Shown: positions 19,907 through 26,863 of the stretch, piece after piece
How the letters are laid out: each line of letters begins with the position of its first letter
How positions within the stretch are numbered: position 1 is the first letter of the stretch
DNA from: Acidobacteriota bacterium
Lineage (GTDB): Bacteria; Acidobacteriota; Thermoanaerobaculia; Thermoanaerobaculales; Thermoanaerobaculaceae
DNA: 58,601 nt
Assembly: GCA_004298115.1 (NCBI GenBank)
Contig: SCRJ01000017.1
Coordinates: forward strand, 1 to 58,601
Reading direction: 5' to 3'
Position numbers and translations under genes: made by a program
Notes under the pieces: model-generated
The model's input: the letters and a program-made list of their open reading frames with translations, nothing else
The model's database searches: none
What the model was told of the DNA's origin: nothing

Positions 19907-21397
19907 CTACAGCTCGTCCGCCTTGGTCGAGATCGGACCGCGGTAGTTGCGAACGAGGCGGACCTGCGCCACGAACGGCCCGAACCCGCGGTACGCCTGC
20001 TTGATCCGCGTCAGCGCGTTGGAGCGCCAGTCCACGTACGGGTTGTCGATCTGGATCGGGTCCAGGCACCCCGCCAGCACGACCTTGGAGGACGAGCAGA
20101 AGCGGCTCATCAGCGTCTTGGCGAGGTGGCGGTCGCCGTTCTGCAGCTCGTCCACGAGCACGAGCGAGTTCTCGATGTCGAGGCCGCGCAGCAGCGAGGT
20201 CGACAGCATGGTCAGGCGCCCGGTGGCCTCGAGGTCGCGCAAGAAGTCGTGGCCGTTGGCGAGCGAGACCGAACGGATCGCCTGGAAGAACGGCTCCAGC
20301 CACGGCGACATCCTCTCGTCGTGGCTGCCCGGAAGGTAGCCCATCTCGAAACGGCTCGAGGAGTGCTCGGGGCGCAGCAGGATCAGCCCGTTCTCGAAGC
20401 CGGGCTCCGCGCCGGAGAGCGGCTGCGAGCGCTGGCTGACCTTGAAGCTCGTGGGCTGGCCGAACAGCAGGTAGAGCGCCGCGATCACCATGAGGCGGGT
20501 CTTGCCGGAGCCGGCGGGCCCGTCGAGGACGACGAGCTGGACCTCCGGGTCGAGGAGGAAGTCGAGGGCGAACACCTGGCGGACGTCGGCGGGGGTGAAG
20601 CCGAGCACGGTCCGCGGTGTCCAGCACTCGCGCTTGGAGTCCCAGTACTGGGCGAAGCGCAGTTCGCGGGCCACGCCACGCTCGGCGTCCACCCGCAGCA
20701 GCAGCTCCCGGTTGCCGGAGCGCACCGCCAGCCCCTGATTGGCGACCGGGTCGGGCAGCGCCGCGGCGAGGAGGTCGAGCGGGAGCGCGCGCTCGCGCAC
20801 CGGGCCGCTCGCGAAGAACGCCGCCGCTGCCTCGGGGCTGGCCGTCAGCTCCACCACGCCGTCGTAGATCTCCTCCGGACGGTTGAGGTCGAGCTTGCCG
20901 AAGCGCAGCGGCTCGGCGGCGAGGCCGAGCGCGTCGCAGCGCAGCAGCATGTTGGAGTCCTCGGAGATGAGCACGACGCGGAAGCGCCCGTTGCCGTTGT
21001 TCATCGCCTGGATGCGGCGGGCCGCCTGGATGATCAGGTTGTCGCCGTGGCCGTTGCCGTTGCCGGACGAGGTCACCGGGCCGGACGGCTCCCAGGCGAG
21101 GACACCGCCGGTCGCGGTGGCGGCGAACGACTCGAGGGCGGCCTCGCCGCGCAGGAAGCGTTCGGCGCTGTGGTGGATGAGGGCATCGTTGCGGTAGGTG
21201 AGGATCTTGCGCGTCGCGACGCGAGCCGCGGCGCGCACCCCCTCGGACTTCGTCCGGCTGCCCTGCAGCCGTCCCAGCTCCTCGAGCACCTGATGCAGCA
21301 GCACGACCACGTTGCCGGGCTGCAACAGGCGGTCGAGGGCCTCGGGGTTCTCCACCAGTGCGCTTGTGTCGGGGATGTAGACGTCGATCGGTGTCAT
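19907..21397 (-). CDS. PIN domain-PhoH ATPase (YlaK/PhoH2-like)
   Basis: 496 aa. Residues 1-150 form a PIN ribonuclease-like domain: VYIPDTSALVENPEAL opens it with the first conserved Asp, and VVLISEDSNMLLRCDALGL carries a later acidic site. The C-terminal half is a PhoH-type P-loop ATPase: VVLDGPAGSGKTRLMV (Walker A), SLVLVDELQN (Walker B) and VVLAGCLDPIQIDNPYVD. Fused PIN-PhoH proteins have RNase and RNA helicase activity in mycobacteria and are widespread. The PIN part is at the N terminus, as in YlaK. The start at 21397 is the first Met before the PIN motif; a TAGGCT lies 10 nt before it, which is a poorer leaderless fit than other genes here. Confidence 0.85.
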   Translation of the reverse strand: MTPIDVYIPDTSALVENPEALDRLLQPGNVVVLLHQVLEELGRLQGSRTKSEGVRAAARVATRKILTYRNDALIHHSAERFLRGEAALESFAATATGGVLAWEPSGPVTSSGNGNGHGDNLIIQAARRIQAMNNGNGRFRVVLISEDSNMLLRCDALGLAAEPLRFGKLDLNRPEEIYDGVVELTASPEAAAAFFASGPVRERALPLDLLAAALPDPVANQGLAVRSGNRELLLRVDAERGVARELRFAQYWDSKRECWTPRTVLGFTPADVRQVFALDFLLDPEVQLVVLDGPAGSGKTRLMVIAALYLLFGQPTSFKVSQRSQPLSGAEPGFENGLILLRPEHSSSRFEMGYLPGSHDERMSPWLEPFFQAIRSVSLANGHDFLRDLEATGRLTMLSTSLLRGLDIENSLVLVDELQNGDRHLAKTLMSRFCSSSKVVLAGCLDPIQIDNPYVDWRSNALTRIKQAYRGFGPFVAQVRLVRNYRGPISTKADEL

Positions 21398-21753
21398 CTC
21401 GAGTTTCAGCCTAGCACACGCAGCGCCGCGTAACGATTGCCGTCTATCGGCGACGAATTCCTGTGAGGAGTCCCGTCGCAGGCGGGCCGAAGTAGTCTCA
21501 TTCCACCGCCTCTCATTGCGAGCCCCGCCGCAAGCGGGGCGAAGCAATCCCGTGCCGACCGCGCGGACCGGCCAACCTGACGTCCTCGAAATGGCCACGG
21601 TTCCCTCGCCCCGCCCTCGGCGGGGCTCGGGAACCTCGCAATGACAGCCCCCCATCGGCCACGACGGCGCACCCGGCGGTCGCCTTCCCCACGATTGACA
21701 ATGTGGTGGTGGAGGTTGTCCCCGCCCGCCGCCGTCTCCGCCCGACTCGCGGC
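21398..21753. other. 356-nt intergenic region holding REP-like elements
   Basis: No gene is seen. The DNA carries a 132-bp element ending in TCATTGCGAG/CTCGCAATGA (21513-21644) and, to its left, a decayed related copy (about 21468-21508). The rest contains the upstream region of the PIN-PhoH gene and the 3' flank of the 775-aa protein gene. Confidence 0.6.
21513..21644. repeat. REP-like element with 10-bp terminal inverted repeats
   Basis: TCATTGCGAG at 21513-21522 is the exact inverse of CTCGCAATGA at 21635-21644. Inside are two strong hairpins, CCCCGC-CGCAA-GCGGGG and GCCCCGCC-CTC-GGCGGGGC, and the string GCGAAGCAATCCC. This resembles the common bacterial intergenic repeat CATTGCGAG...GAAGCAATC. 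A related degenerate copy lies immediately to the left. No transposase is nearby. Confidence 0.65.
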
Positions 21754-24081
21754 TCACCGGGGTGAGCGGTGCGGAGCGGCGAGCAGGCAGGTGACGTACC
21801 CGTCCCGCCGGCGCAGGTCCTCGAGCGGGACCGTGGCGCCCTGCGAGTGGCGGCGCAACCCGTGGTAGAGCTTGGCGAGGTCGCCGCGGCGCTGGAACAG
21901 CCACGCCTCGAACGGCTCCCCGTCCTTCAGGCCCACCGGCGCGAGCTTCACGCGGAAGGCGTTGGCGAGCGCCGCGACCTCGTCCTCGAACCGGCCGATG
22001 TACCAGGTGCGGGTGGCCTCGTCCTCGAGCACGCTGACGACGCACAGGCGGGGGTCCACCTCGGCGGTCACGGCCTCGGCGCTCTCGGCGTCGCCTCCGG
22101 GACCGCGCAGGCGCTGCAGCGTCTGCTGCAACGGCGAGGTGGGCGGCAGCGGCACGCTGCCCGGCGGCGGCTGCTCGAACACCACGGTCTCGATCAGAGG
22201 CATCGGCTCGAGCCCCTTCAGGCGCGCGGTGCCGAGGATGCGCAGCCCGACCCACGGCGCCACCTGCTCCGGCGCGGCGGTCGCGAGCAGGAGCCAGCGC
22301 GCCCCGAACGCCTCCCCCTCCGCGAGCCGGAGGTCGCCGCACTCGGCTTCGAGGTCGCGCAGGAAGCTTTCGGTCACGACCCCGCCGAGGTTCACGAGCT
22401 CGCCGTTTTCGGCGATGAACGCGGCGTAGGGGCGGTCCTTCGTGACGGCGGCGAACCGGCCGGCGTGGCGGACGGGCTCGAGGAACTCGAGCACGCGCTG
22501 CAGGTCGTAGCCGTTGGCGGTCAGGAAGTCCGCGATGTCCTCGACCTCGTGGGTCGTCTTGCCGGTCGTGAGGCGGACGAGCTCGACGAGGCCGTGCCCG
22601 AAGAACTCGAGGTGGGGGCGGTCGACGGCCGCCGCGACCATCGGCAGCAGGTGGTAGGTGCCGACGTTGACCGCGAGGCGGAGCCCCCGGTCGAACGGGA
22701 ACCCCTGCCGTCGCATCTCCTCGTATACGGAGCGGAGCTGGGCCGCCGCGAGGAAGACGGCGCGGGCGCTGCGCGCCGAGTAGAACGCCCCATCCCCGAG
22801 GAACTTCTCGAACTTCAGACGGTGGCGCGCGCGGATCTCCTCGACGCGTCCGAGGAAACGCACCATCTGGCGCATCGCCTGCTCCTCGGTCGCCCGCCCG
22901 CGGCGGCGCAGCTCCTCGATGAGCTGCGTGAACTCGACGAGGTCGTAGAGGAGGCCGTAGCGCCGCACGACCGAGGAGAGAACGCCGGGTGAAGTGAAGT
23001 CGAACGGCCGCGTCGTGTCCGAGAGCTGCACCGTGCGCCCCTGCAGCTGGGTCACGGTGTGCGGCCCGCGGTCGGCGATGCCGACGACCCGATCCCGCAG
23101 CGCGCTGACCACCTCGAACCGCTTGAACCGGCGCGCGACGTCGGCGAGAAGGCGGCGCAGGTCGGCCGACAGGCGCGGCGTTGCGGGGTGGGGCCAGATC
23201 TCCAGGAGGTCGAGGACGGCCGCGCAGAAGAGCAGGCGGTCGGCCGGGAACGCGGCCGCCTCGGGGTCGATCGCCGCGAGCACCGGGTCGAACGTCGGGT
23301 CGTGCGCGCGCAGGGCCTGGATCTGCTCGGTGGTGGAGCGGAAGATCGTGCGGAAGCGGCCGGCGTCGATGTGCAGGTGCCCTTGCAGGTACGCCGTGAC
23401 TTCCGGCAGGCCGGTGCCGAGGTGAAGCTCGGCGAACGGGACGATGTCGTCGCGGACGAGCTCGGCGAACGCCCTCGAGGCAGGTGTCGGCTCCAGCGCC
23501 TCGGCCCGCCGCAGGCGGTCGAGCGCCTGGGTGCGGGCGCGGTGGGCGACGTCGCCCAGCCGCTGGGCCGTCGCGTAGCGGATCTCGTCGATGGCGCGGG
23601 CTCCCAGTTCCGGCGCCGCGGCCGTGAGGGCGCGCGTGGCCGCGCGCAGCCGCTCCGCGACCTCGCGGGTGAGGACGAGGAGGAAGACCTCGGGCAGACG
23701 CTGCCCGTAGTCGTGCAGGTAGGCGTTCTCGAGCGTCTCGGCGATCCGGCCGACCATGACCCGGCGCAGCTCCACGAGCGCCGCCTTGCTCACCTCCGCC
23801 TGCTGCGCCATCGCGCGCCGGTAGGCGATCTCCGCGTCGATGAGACGCCCGAGGTCGCGGCCGAACTCCTCCCACGCCGGCGAGAGCTGCAGCGGGAAGC
23901 CGAGGACGAGCGGGCTCTGGTCGGCGCCGGAGTAGAGCCAGTACGGCTGCGGCACCCTGGCCGCGGCGGCGCCGAACGCCTCGCGCCAGCGCCCTCCGCG
24001 CTCGGCGGGCGTGAGGAAGACGAGCCGTGGCGCCGACTGCTCGAGCGCCTGCTCGATCAACCTCGCGGTCTCCTCCGGCAT
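21754..24081 (-). CDS. 775-aa protein of unknown function with cryptic class III cyclase-like domain
   Basis: No family recognised over the whole length. Residues about 370-530 show the order of motifs of class III nucleotide cyclases: LLYDLVEFTQLIEEL (Asp380 at the first metal position), HRLKFEKFLGDGAFY (Asp430 at the second) and LRLAVNVGTYHLLPM, followed by FFGHGLVELVRLTTG in place of the usual GxxVNxAxRL segment. Flanking parts are helical; the N-terminal 90 residues are alpha/beta. Near the C terminus, VEDEATRTWYIGRFEDEVAALANAFRVKL looks like another folded unit. The start is set by TAGAAT 6 nt before the ATG. It could be a diverged cyclase or a cyclase-fold sensor. Confidence 0.7.
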   Translation of the reverse strand: MPEETARLIEQALEQSAPRLVFLTPAERGGRWREAFGAAAARVPQPYWLYSGADQSPLVLGFPLQLSPAWEEFGRDLGRLIDAEIAYRRAMAQQAEVSKAALVELRRVMVGRIAETLENAYLHDYGQRLPEVFLLVLTREVAERLRAATRALTAAAPELGARAIDEIRYATAQRLGDVAHRARTQALDRLRRAEALEPTPASRAFAELVRDDIVPFAELHLGTGLPEVTAYLQGHLHIDAGRFRTIFRSTTEQIQALRAHDPTFDPVLAAIDPEAAAFPADRLLFCAAVLDLLEIWPHPATPRLSADLRRLLADVARRFKRFEVVSALRDRVVGIADRGPHTVTQLQGRTVQLSDTTRPFDFTSPGVLSSVVRRYGLLYDLVEFTQLIEELRRRGRATEEQAMRQMVRFLGRVEEIRARHRLKFEKFLGDGAFYSARSARAVFLAAAQLRSVYEEMRRQGFPFDRGLRLAVNVGTYHLLPMVAAAVDRPHLEFFGHGLVELVRLTTGKTTHEVEDIADFLTANGYDLQRVLEFLEPVRHAGRFAAVTKDRPYAAFIAENGELVNLGGVVTESFLRDLEAECGDLRLAEGEAFGARWLLLATAAPEQVAPWVGLRILGTARLKGLEPMPLIETVVFEQPPPGSVPLPPTSPLQQTLQRLRGPGGDAESAEAVTAEVDPRLCVVSVLEDEATRTWYIGRFEDEVAALANAFRVKLAPVGLKDGEPFEAWLFQRRGDLAKLYHGLRRHSQGATVPLEDLRRRDGYVTCLLAAPHRSPR

Positions 24082-24087
24082 CGCTCC

Positions 24088-24093
24088 ATTCTA
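24088..24093 (-). promoter_or_regulatory. -10-like TAGAAT (leaderless) of the 775-aa protein gene
   Basis: TAGAAT ends 6 nt before the ATG at 24081 with no ribosome binding site, so the mRNA should begin at the start codon. It lies in the 42-nt gap after the comM-like gene, implying that the gene can be transcribed independently. Confidence 0.55.
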
Positions 24094-24123
24094 CGTTCTC
24101 TTCGCCGCCGCGGCGCGCCGCCC

Positions 24124-25650
24124 CTACCCCGCCGCGACGCGGTCGAGCGTGCGGTAGGCGATCGCCTCGGCCACGTGCCGCGCCGCCAGGGTCTCGGCGC
24201 CGTCGAGGTCGGCGATCGTGCGCGCCACCCGCAGGATACGGTGGATCGCCCGCGCCGACAGCGCGAGCTTGGCCATCGCCAGCTCCAGCAGCCGCTCCCC
24301 CTCGGCGTCGGGCGCGCACCAGCGCCTGACCTCGGGGGGCGTCAACTCGGCGTTGGCGTGCCGCCCGCTCGAGCCCAGGCGGCGGGCCTGGCGGGCGCGC
24401 GCGGCGAGCACGCGGGCGAGCACCGCGGCCGAGGGCTCGCCGCGCCCACAGCGCGCGAGGTCGCGGTAGGGGACCGGCGGCACCTCGAGCTGGAGGTCGA
24501 TGCGGTCGAGCAGCGGCCCCGAGAGCCGGGCGCGGTAGCGGCGCACCTCCGGCGGCGTGCACCGGCACTCGCGGCGCGGGTCGCCGAGGTGGCCGCACGG
24601 GCACGGGTTGGCGGCCGCGGCGAGCTGGAAGCAGGCGGGGAAGGCGAGCGACCCGGCGGCGCGCGCGATCACGACCCGGCCGGATTCCATCGGCTGGCGC
24701 AGGACCTCCAGCACGTCGCGCCGGAACTCCGTGATCTCGTCCAGGAACAGGACGCCGTTGTGCGCGAGCGAGACCTCGCCGGGCCGCGGCACCGTGCCGC
24801 CGCCGACCAGGCCGGCGGCGGAGATGGTGTGGTGCGGGGCGCGAAACGGCCGCCGGCCGATGAGCCCGTGCGGGCGCGGCACGCCGGGCGCGACCGAGTA
24901 GACCTTGGTCGTGGCGAGCGCCTCGGCCTCGTCGAGCGGCGGCAGGATTCCGGGCAGGCGTTGCGCCAGCATCGTCTTGCCGGCGCCGGGCGGCCCTAGG
25001 AACAGCAAGTGGTGGCCGCCGGCGGCGGCGATCTCGAGCGCGCGCTTGGCGTGCTCCTGGCCGGCGACGTCGGCGAGGTCGGGGCCGCCGCCCTCGGCCG
25101 CCGCGAACGCGCCTCCTCCTCCCCCGGCCGTCTCGGAGAGCGGCCGCTCGCCGCGCAGGTGGGCCACGGCCTCGGCGAGGGTGGCCGCGGCGTACAGGCG
25201 CGCGCCGCGCACGACGGCCGCCTCGGCGAGGTTGTCCGCCGGCAGGATCACTGGGGCGCCGCACCGCGTGGCGGCCTCGACGATGGGGAGCACGCCGCGC
25301 ACCGGGCGCAGCGCGCCGTCGAGCGACAGCTCGCCGATCAGCCACGCCTCGGGCGGGCCGGGGGGCGCCAGGCCGACCGCCATCAGCACCCCGGCGGCGA
25401 TCGCCAGGTCGAGGAGCGCGCCCTCCTTGCGCTCTTCGGCCGGGGAGAGGTTGACGACGATGCTCTTCGGCTCGAGCCGGCACCCGAGGTGGCGGATCGC
25501 CGCCAGGACGCGCTCGCGGGCCTCGCGCACGGCCGGGTCGGGGAGGCCGACCACGGTCAGGTTGGGGAGCCCGGAACGGGCGTCGACCTCGACCTGGACG
25601 CACAGCGCCTCGACGCCACGGGGAACGGCCGAACACACCTTGGAAACCAT
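24124..25650 (-). CDS. comM: ComM/YifB family Mg-chelatase-like AAA ATPase
   Basis: 508 aa; the ATG at 25650 is preceded by GGAGGTGATCC, an almost perfect anti-16S match. The N-terminal Lon-like domain holds VVGLPDPAVREARERVLAAI and KSIVVNLSPAEERKEG. The AAA+ part has LFLGPPGAGKTMLAQRLPGI (Walker A) and GVLFLDEITEF (Walker B), then the family-specific Cys cluster NPCPCGHLGDPRRECRC and LSGPLLDRIDLQLEVP (arginine finger region). ComM is a branch-migration helicase that aids integration of transforming DNA. With the ComF-type gene at the left edge, it hints at natural competence. Confidence 0.92.
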   Translation of the reverse strand: MVSKVCSAVPRGVEALCVQVEVDARSGLPNLTVVGLPDPAVREARERVLAAIRHLGCRLEPKSIVVNLSPAEERKEGALLDLAIAAGVLMAVGLAPPGPPEAWLIGELSLDGALRPVRGVLPIVEAATRCGAPVILPADNLAEAAVVRGARLYAAATLAEAVAHLRGERPLSETAGGGGGAFAAAEGGGPDLADVAGQEHAKRALEIAAAGGHHLLFLGPPGAGKTMLAQRLPGILPPLDEAEALATTKVYSVAPGVPRPHGLIGRRPFRAPHHTISAAGLVGGGTVPRPGEVSLAHNGVLFLDEITEFRRDVLEVLRQPMESGRVVIARAAGSLAFPACFQLAAAANPCPCGHLGDPRRECRCTPPEVRRYRARLSGPLLDRIDLQLEVPPVPYRDLARCGRGEPSAAVLARVLAARARQARRLGSSGRHANAELTPPEVRRWCAPDAEGERLLELAMAKLALSARAIHRILRVARTIADLDGAETLAARHVAEAIAYRTLDRVAAG

Positions 25651-25721
25651 GGATCACCTCCGCTCGGGAGGTGGCAGGACGGTCACCGACAATCTGGGGC
25701 CGGGCGCGGCCGGCGTCAAGG

Positions 25722-25727
25722 TATCCT
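25722..25727 (+). promoter_or_regulatory. -10-like TATCCT (leaderless) of the 50-aa protein gene
   Basis: TATCCT ends 6 nt before the GTG at 25734, matching the spacing of the other leaderless candidates. Confidence 0.45.
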
Positions 25728-25733
25728 GGCCGG

Positions 25734-25886
25734 GTGGACGAGCACCGGGGACAGGTCGATACGCTGCGCCACCTCCTGGAGACCGAGTTGGAGCGCCAGG
25801 TGCGGCCTCAGTGGGGGTGTTGGCCGCTGCTCGTCGGCGCGCTCGGGGTGCTGCTCGGGCTCGCCTTGCTCGCCGAGAAGCTCTGA
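25734..25886 (+). CDS. Small single-pass membrane protein (50 aa)
   Basis: From a GTG at 25734 the product is a charged N-terminal helix (about residues 1-25, DEHRGQVDTLRHLLETELER) followed by one transmembrane helix (CWPLLVGALGVLLGLALLA) and a short cytoplasmic-like tail EKL. Its last 79 nt overlap, tail to tail, the CvpA-like gene on the other strand. The promoter spacing supports it as real. The family is unknown. Confidence 0.5.
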   Translation: MDEHRGQVDTLRHLLETELERQVRPQWGCWPLLVGALGVLLGLALLAEKL

Positions 25887-26311
25887 ACCGCCAGGAACGC
25901 CTGTCCGGTCGCCGCGAGGCGGGCGGCCCACGGCGACGACGGGGGGTGACCCCCGAGCGAGGCGAGGCCGAGCAGCAGCGCGAGGACCAACGCCGCCGCC
26001 CCGGCCCCCACCAGCAGGCCGGCGAGCCGGTCCGCCCACCCCAGGTGGAGCGCCCTGACCCCCCGGCGCAACCCCTTTCCCGCCAGGAAGACCAGCAGCG
26101 CGGCGAGGACGGCGACGGCGGCGATGACGAGCACGCGGCCGCTGCCGCTCGCGGCGGCGCCGCCGATCAGCTGCGCCGCGGGGGGGCCCGCCCAGCGGCC
26201 GGCCGCGATCGCGGCGACGACGGCGGCCACGAGCGCCGCCAGGCGCACCGCCCCCGCGATCAAACCGAGGACGGCGCAGCCGCACACGACGAGGAGGATC
26301 ACGAGGTCCAT
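25808..26311 (-). CDS. CvpA-family membrane protein
   Basis: 167 aa with four predicted transmembrane helices: VILLVVCGCAVLGLIAGAVR, AALVAAVVAAIAAGRWAG, VLVIAAVAVLAALLVFLAG and AGLLVGAGAAALVLALLLGLA. The loop HLGWADRLAGLLVGA is the conserved CvpA/YhjX-like feature (xLGxxDRxxGxxxG). CvpA proteins are linked to colicin V production, envelope stress and purine operons. The last 25 residues are Ser/Pro-rich and coincide with the antisense of the small membrane protein gene, so the true C terminus may have drifted. The start is placed by TAAGAT 7 nt upstream. Confidence 0.75.
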   Translation of the reverse strand: MDLVILLVVCGCAVLGLIAGAVRLAALVAAVVAAIAAGRWAGPPAAQLIGGAAASGSGRVLVIAAVAVLAALLVFLAGKGLRRGVRALHLGWADRLAGLLVGAGAAALVLALLLGLASLGGHPPSSPWAARLAATGQAFLAVQSFSASKASPSSTPSAPTSSGQHPH

Positions 26312-26318
26312 GACGGGA

Positions 26319-26324
26319 ATCTTA
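26319..26324 (-). promoter_or_regulatory. -10-like TAAGAT (leaderless) of the CvpA-like gene
   Basis: TAAGAT ends 7 nt before the ATG at 26311, and no ribosome binding site is present. Divergent from the DUF2231 gene promoter at 26340. Confidence 0.5.
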
Positions 26325-26339
26325 GCGTAGCCCGGGCGC

Positions 26340-26345
26340 TACACT
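26340..26345 (+). promoter_or_regulatory. -10-like TACACT of the DUF2231 gene
   Basis: TACACT lies 23 nt before the ATG at 26369, and GGAGGG sits between them, so this transcript should have a short leader with a normal ribosome binding site, unlike the leaderless group. Confidence 0.4.
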
Positions 26346-26368
26346 ACAGGTAGTCGCCCGGAGGGACG

Positions 26369-26863
26369 ATGGGATTCCTGCCAGATCCGTTGCACCCGGC
26401 GCTCGTGCACTTCCCGATCGCGCTCAGCATCGTGGCCGTGTTGCTCGAGCTGCTCGCCCGCCACCCGCGGCTGCGTTCCCTCGGCGGTGCCGCCGGACTG
26501 GTGATGGCGCTCGCCGCCGCCGGGAGCGTGGCCGCGGTGCTCTCCGGCGAGGCGGCCCACGACGAGGCCGTGATCCCCGCCGCGGCCGCCGCCCTGGTGG
26601 CGCGCCACGAGGACGTCGGCGAGTTGGCGATGTGGCTGCTGCTCGGCGTCGTCGCCCTGCGGCTCCTGCTCGCCTGGCGTGGCTGGCTCGTGCGCTGGGG
26701 GGCGTGGCTCTACCTGGCGGCGGCGGTGGCCGCGACCGCCGCGGTCGGCTACAACGGCTACCTCGGCGGCAAGATGGTCTTCGACCACGGGGTCGGCACC
26801 GCGCCGGTGCAGCGCGGCGCCGCGGCGGCCGCGCCGGCTGCGGCCGTGGGCTCCGGCCGGTGA
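26369..26863 (+). CDS. DUF2231-family membrane protein
   Basis: 164 aa with a GGAGGG ribosome binding site. Starts PDPLHPALVHFPIALSIVAVLLELL, the hallmark of DUF2231 proteins (conserved HPxxVHFPI). Four hydrophobic helices follow (LVMALAAAGSVAAVLSG, LAMWLLLGVVALRLLLA, WLYLAAAVAATAAVGY), with conserved His residues near helix ends (HDEAVIP, ARHEDVGELA, FDHGVG) that could bind a metal or haem. Function of the family is not settled; many members sit near cytochrome or metal-handling genes. The stop overlaps the GTG of the next gene. Confidence 0.82.
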   Translation: MGFLPDPLHPALVHFPIALSIVAVLLELLARHPRLRSLGGAAGLVMALAAAGSVAAVLSGEAAHDEAVIPAAAAALVARHEDVGELAMWLLLGVVALRLLLAWRGWLVRWGAWLYLAAAVAATAAVGYNGYLGGKMVFDHGVGTAPVQRGAAAAAPAAAVGSGR

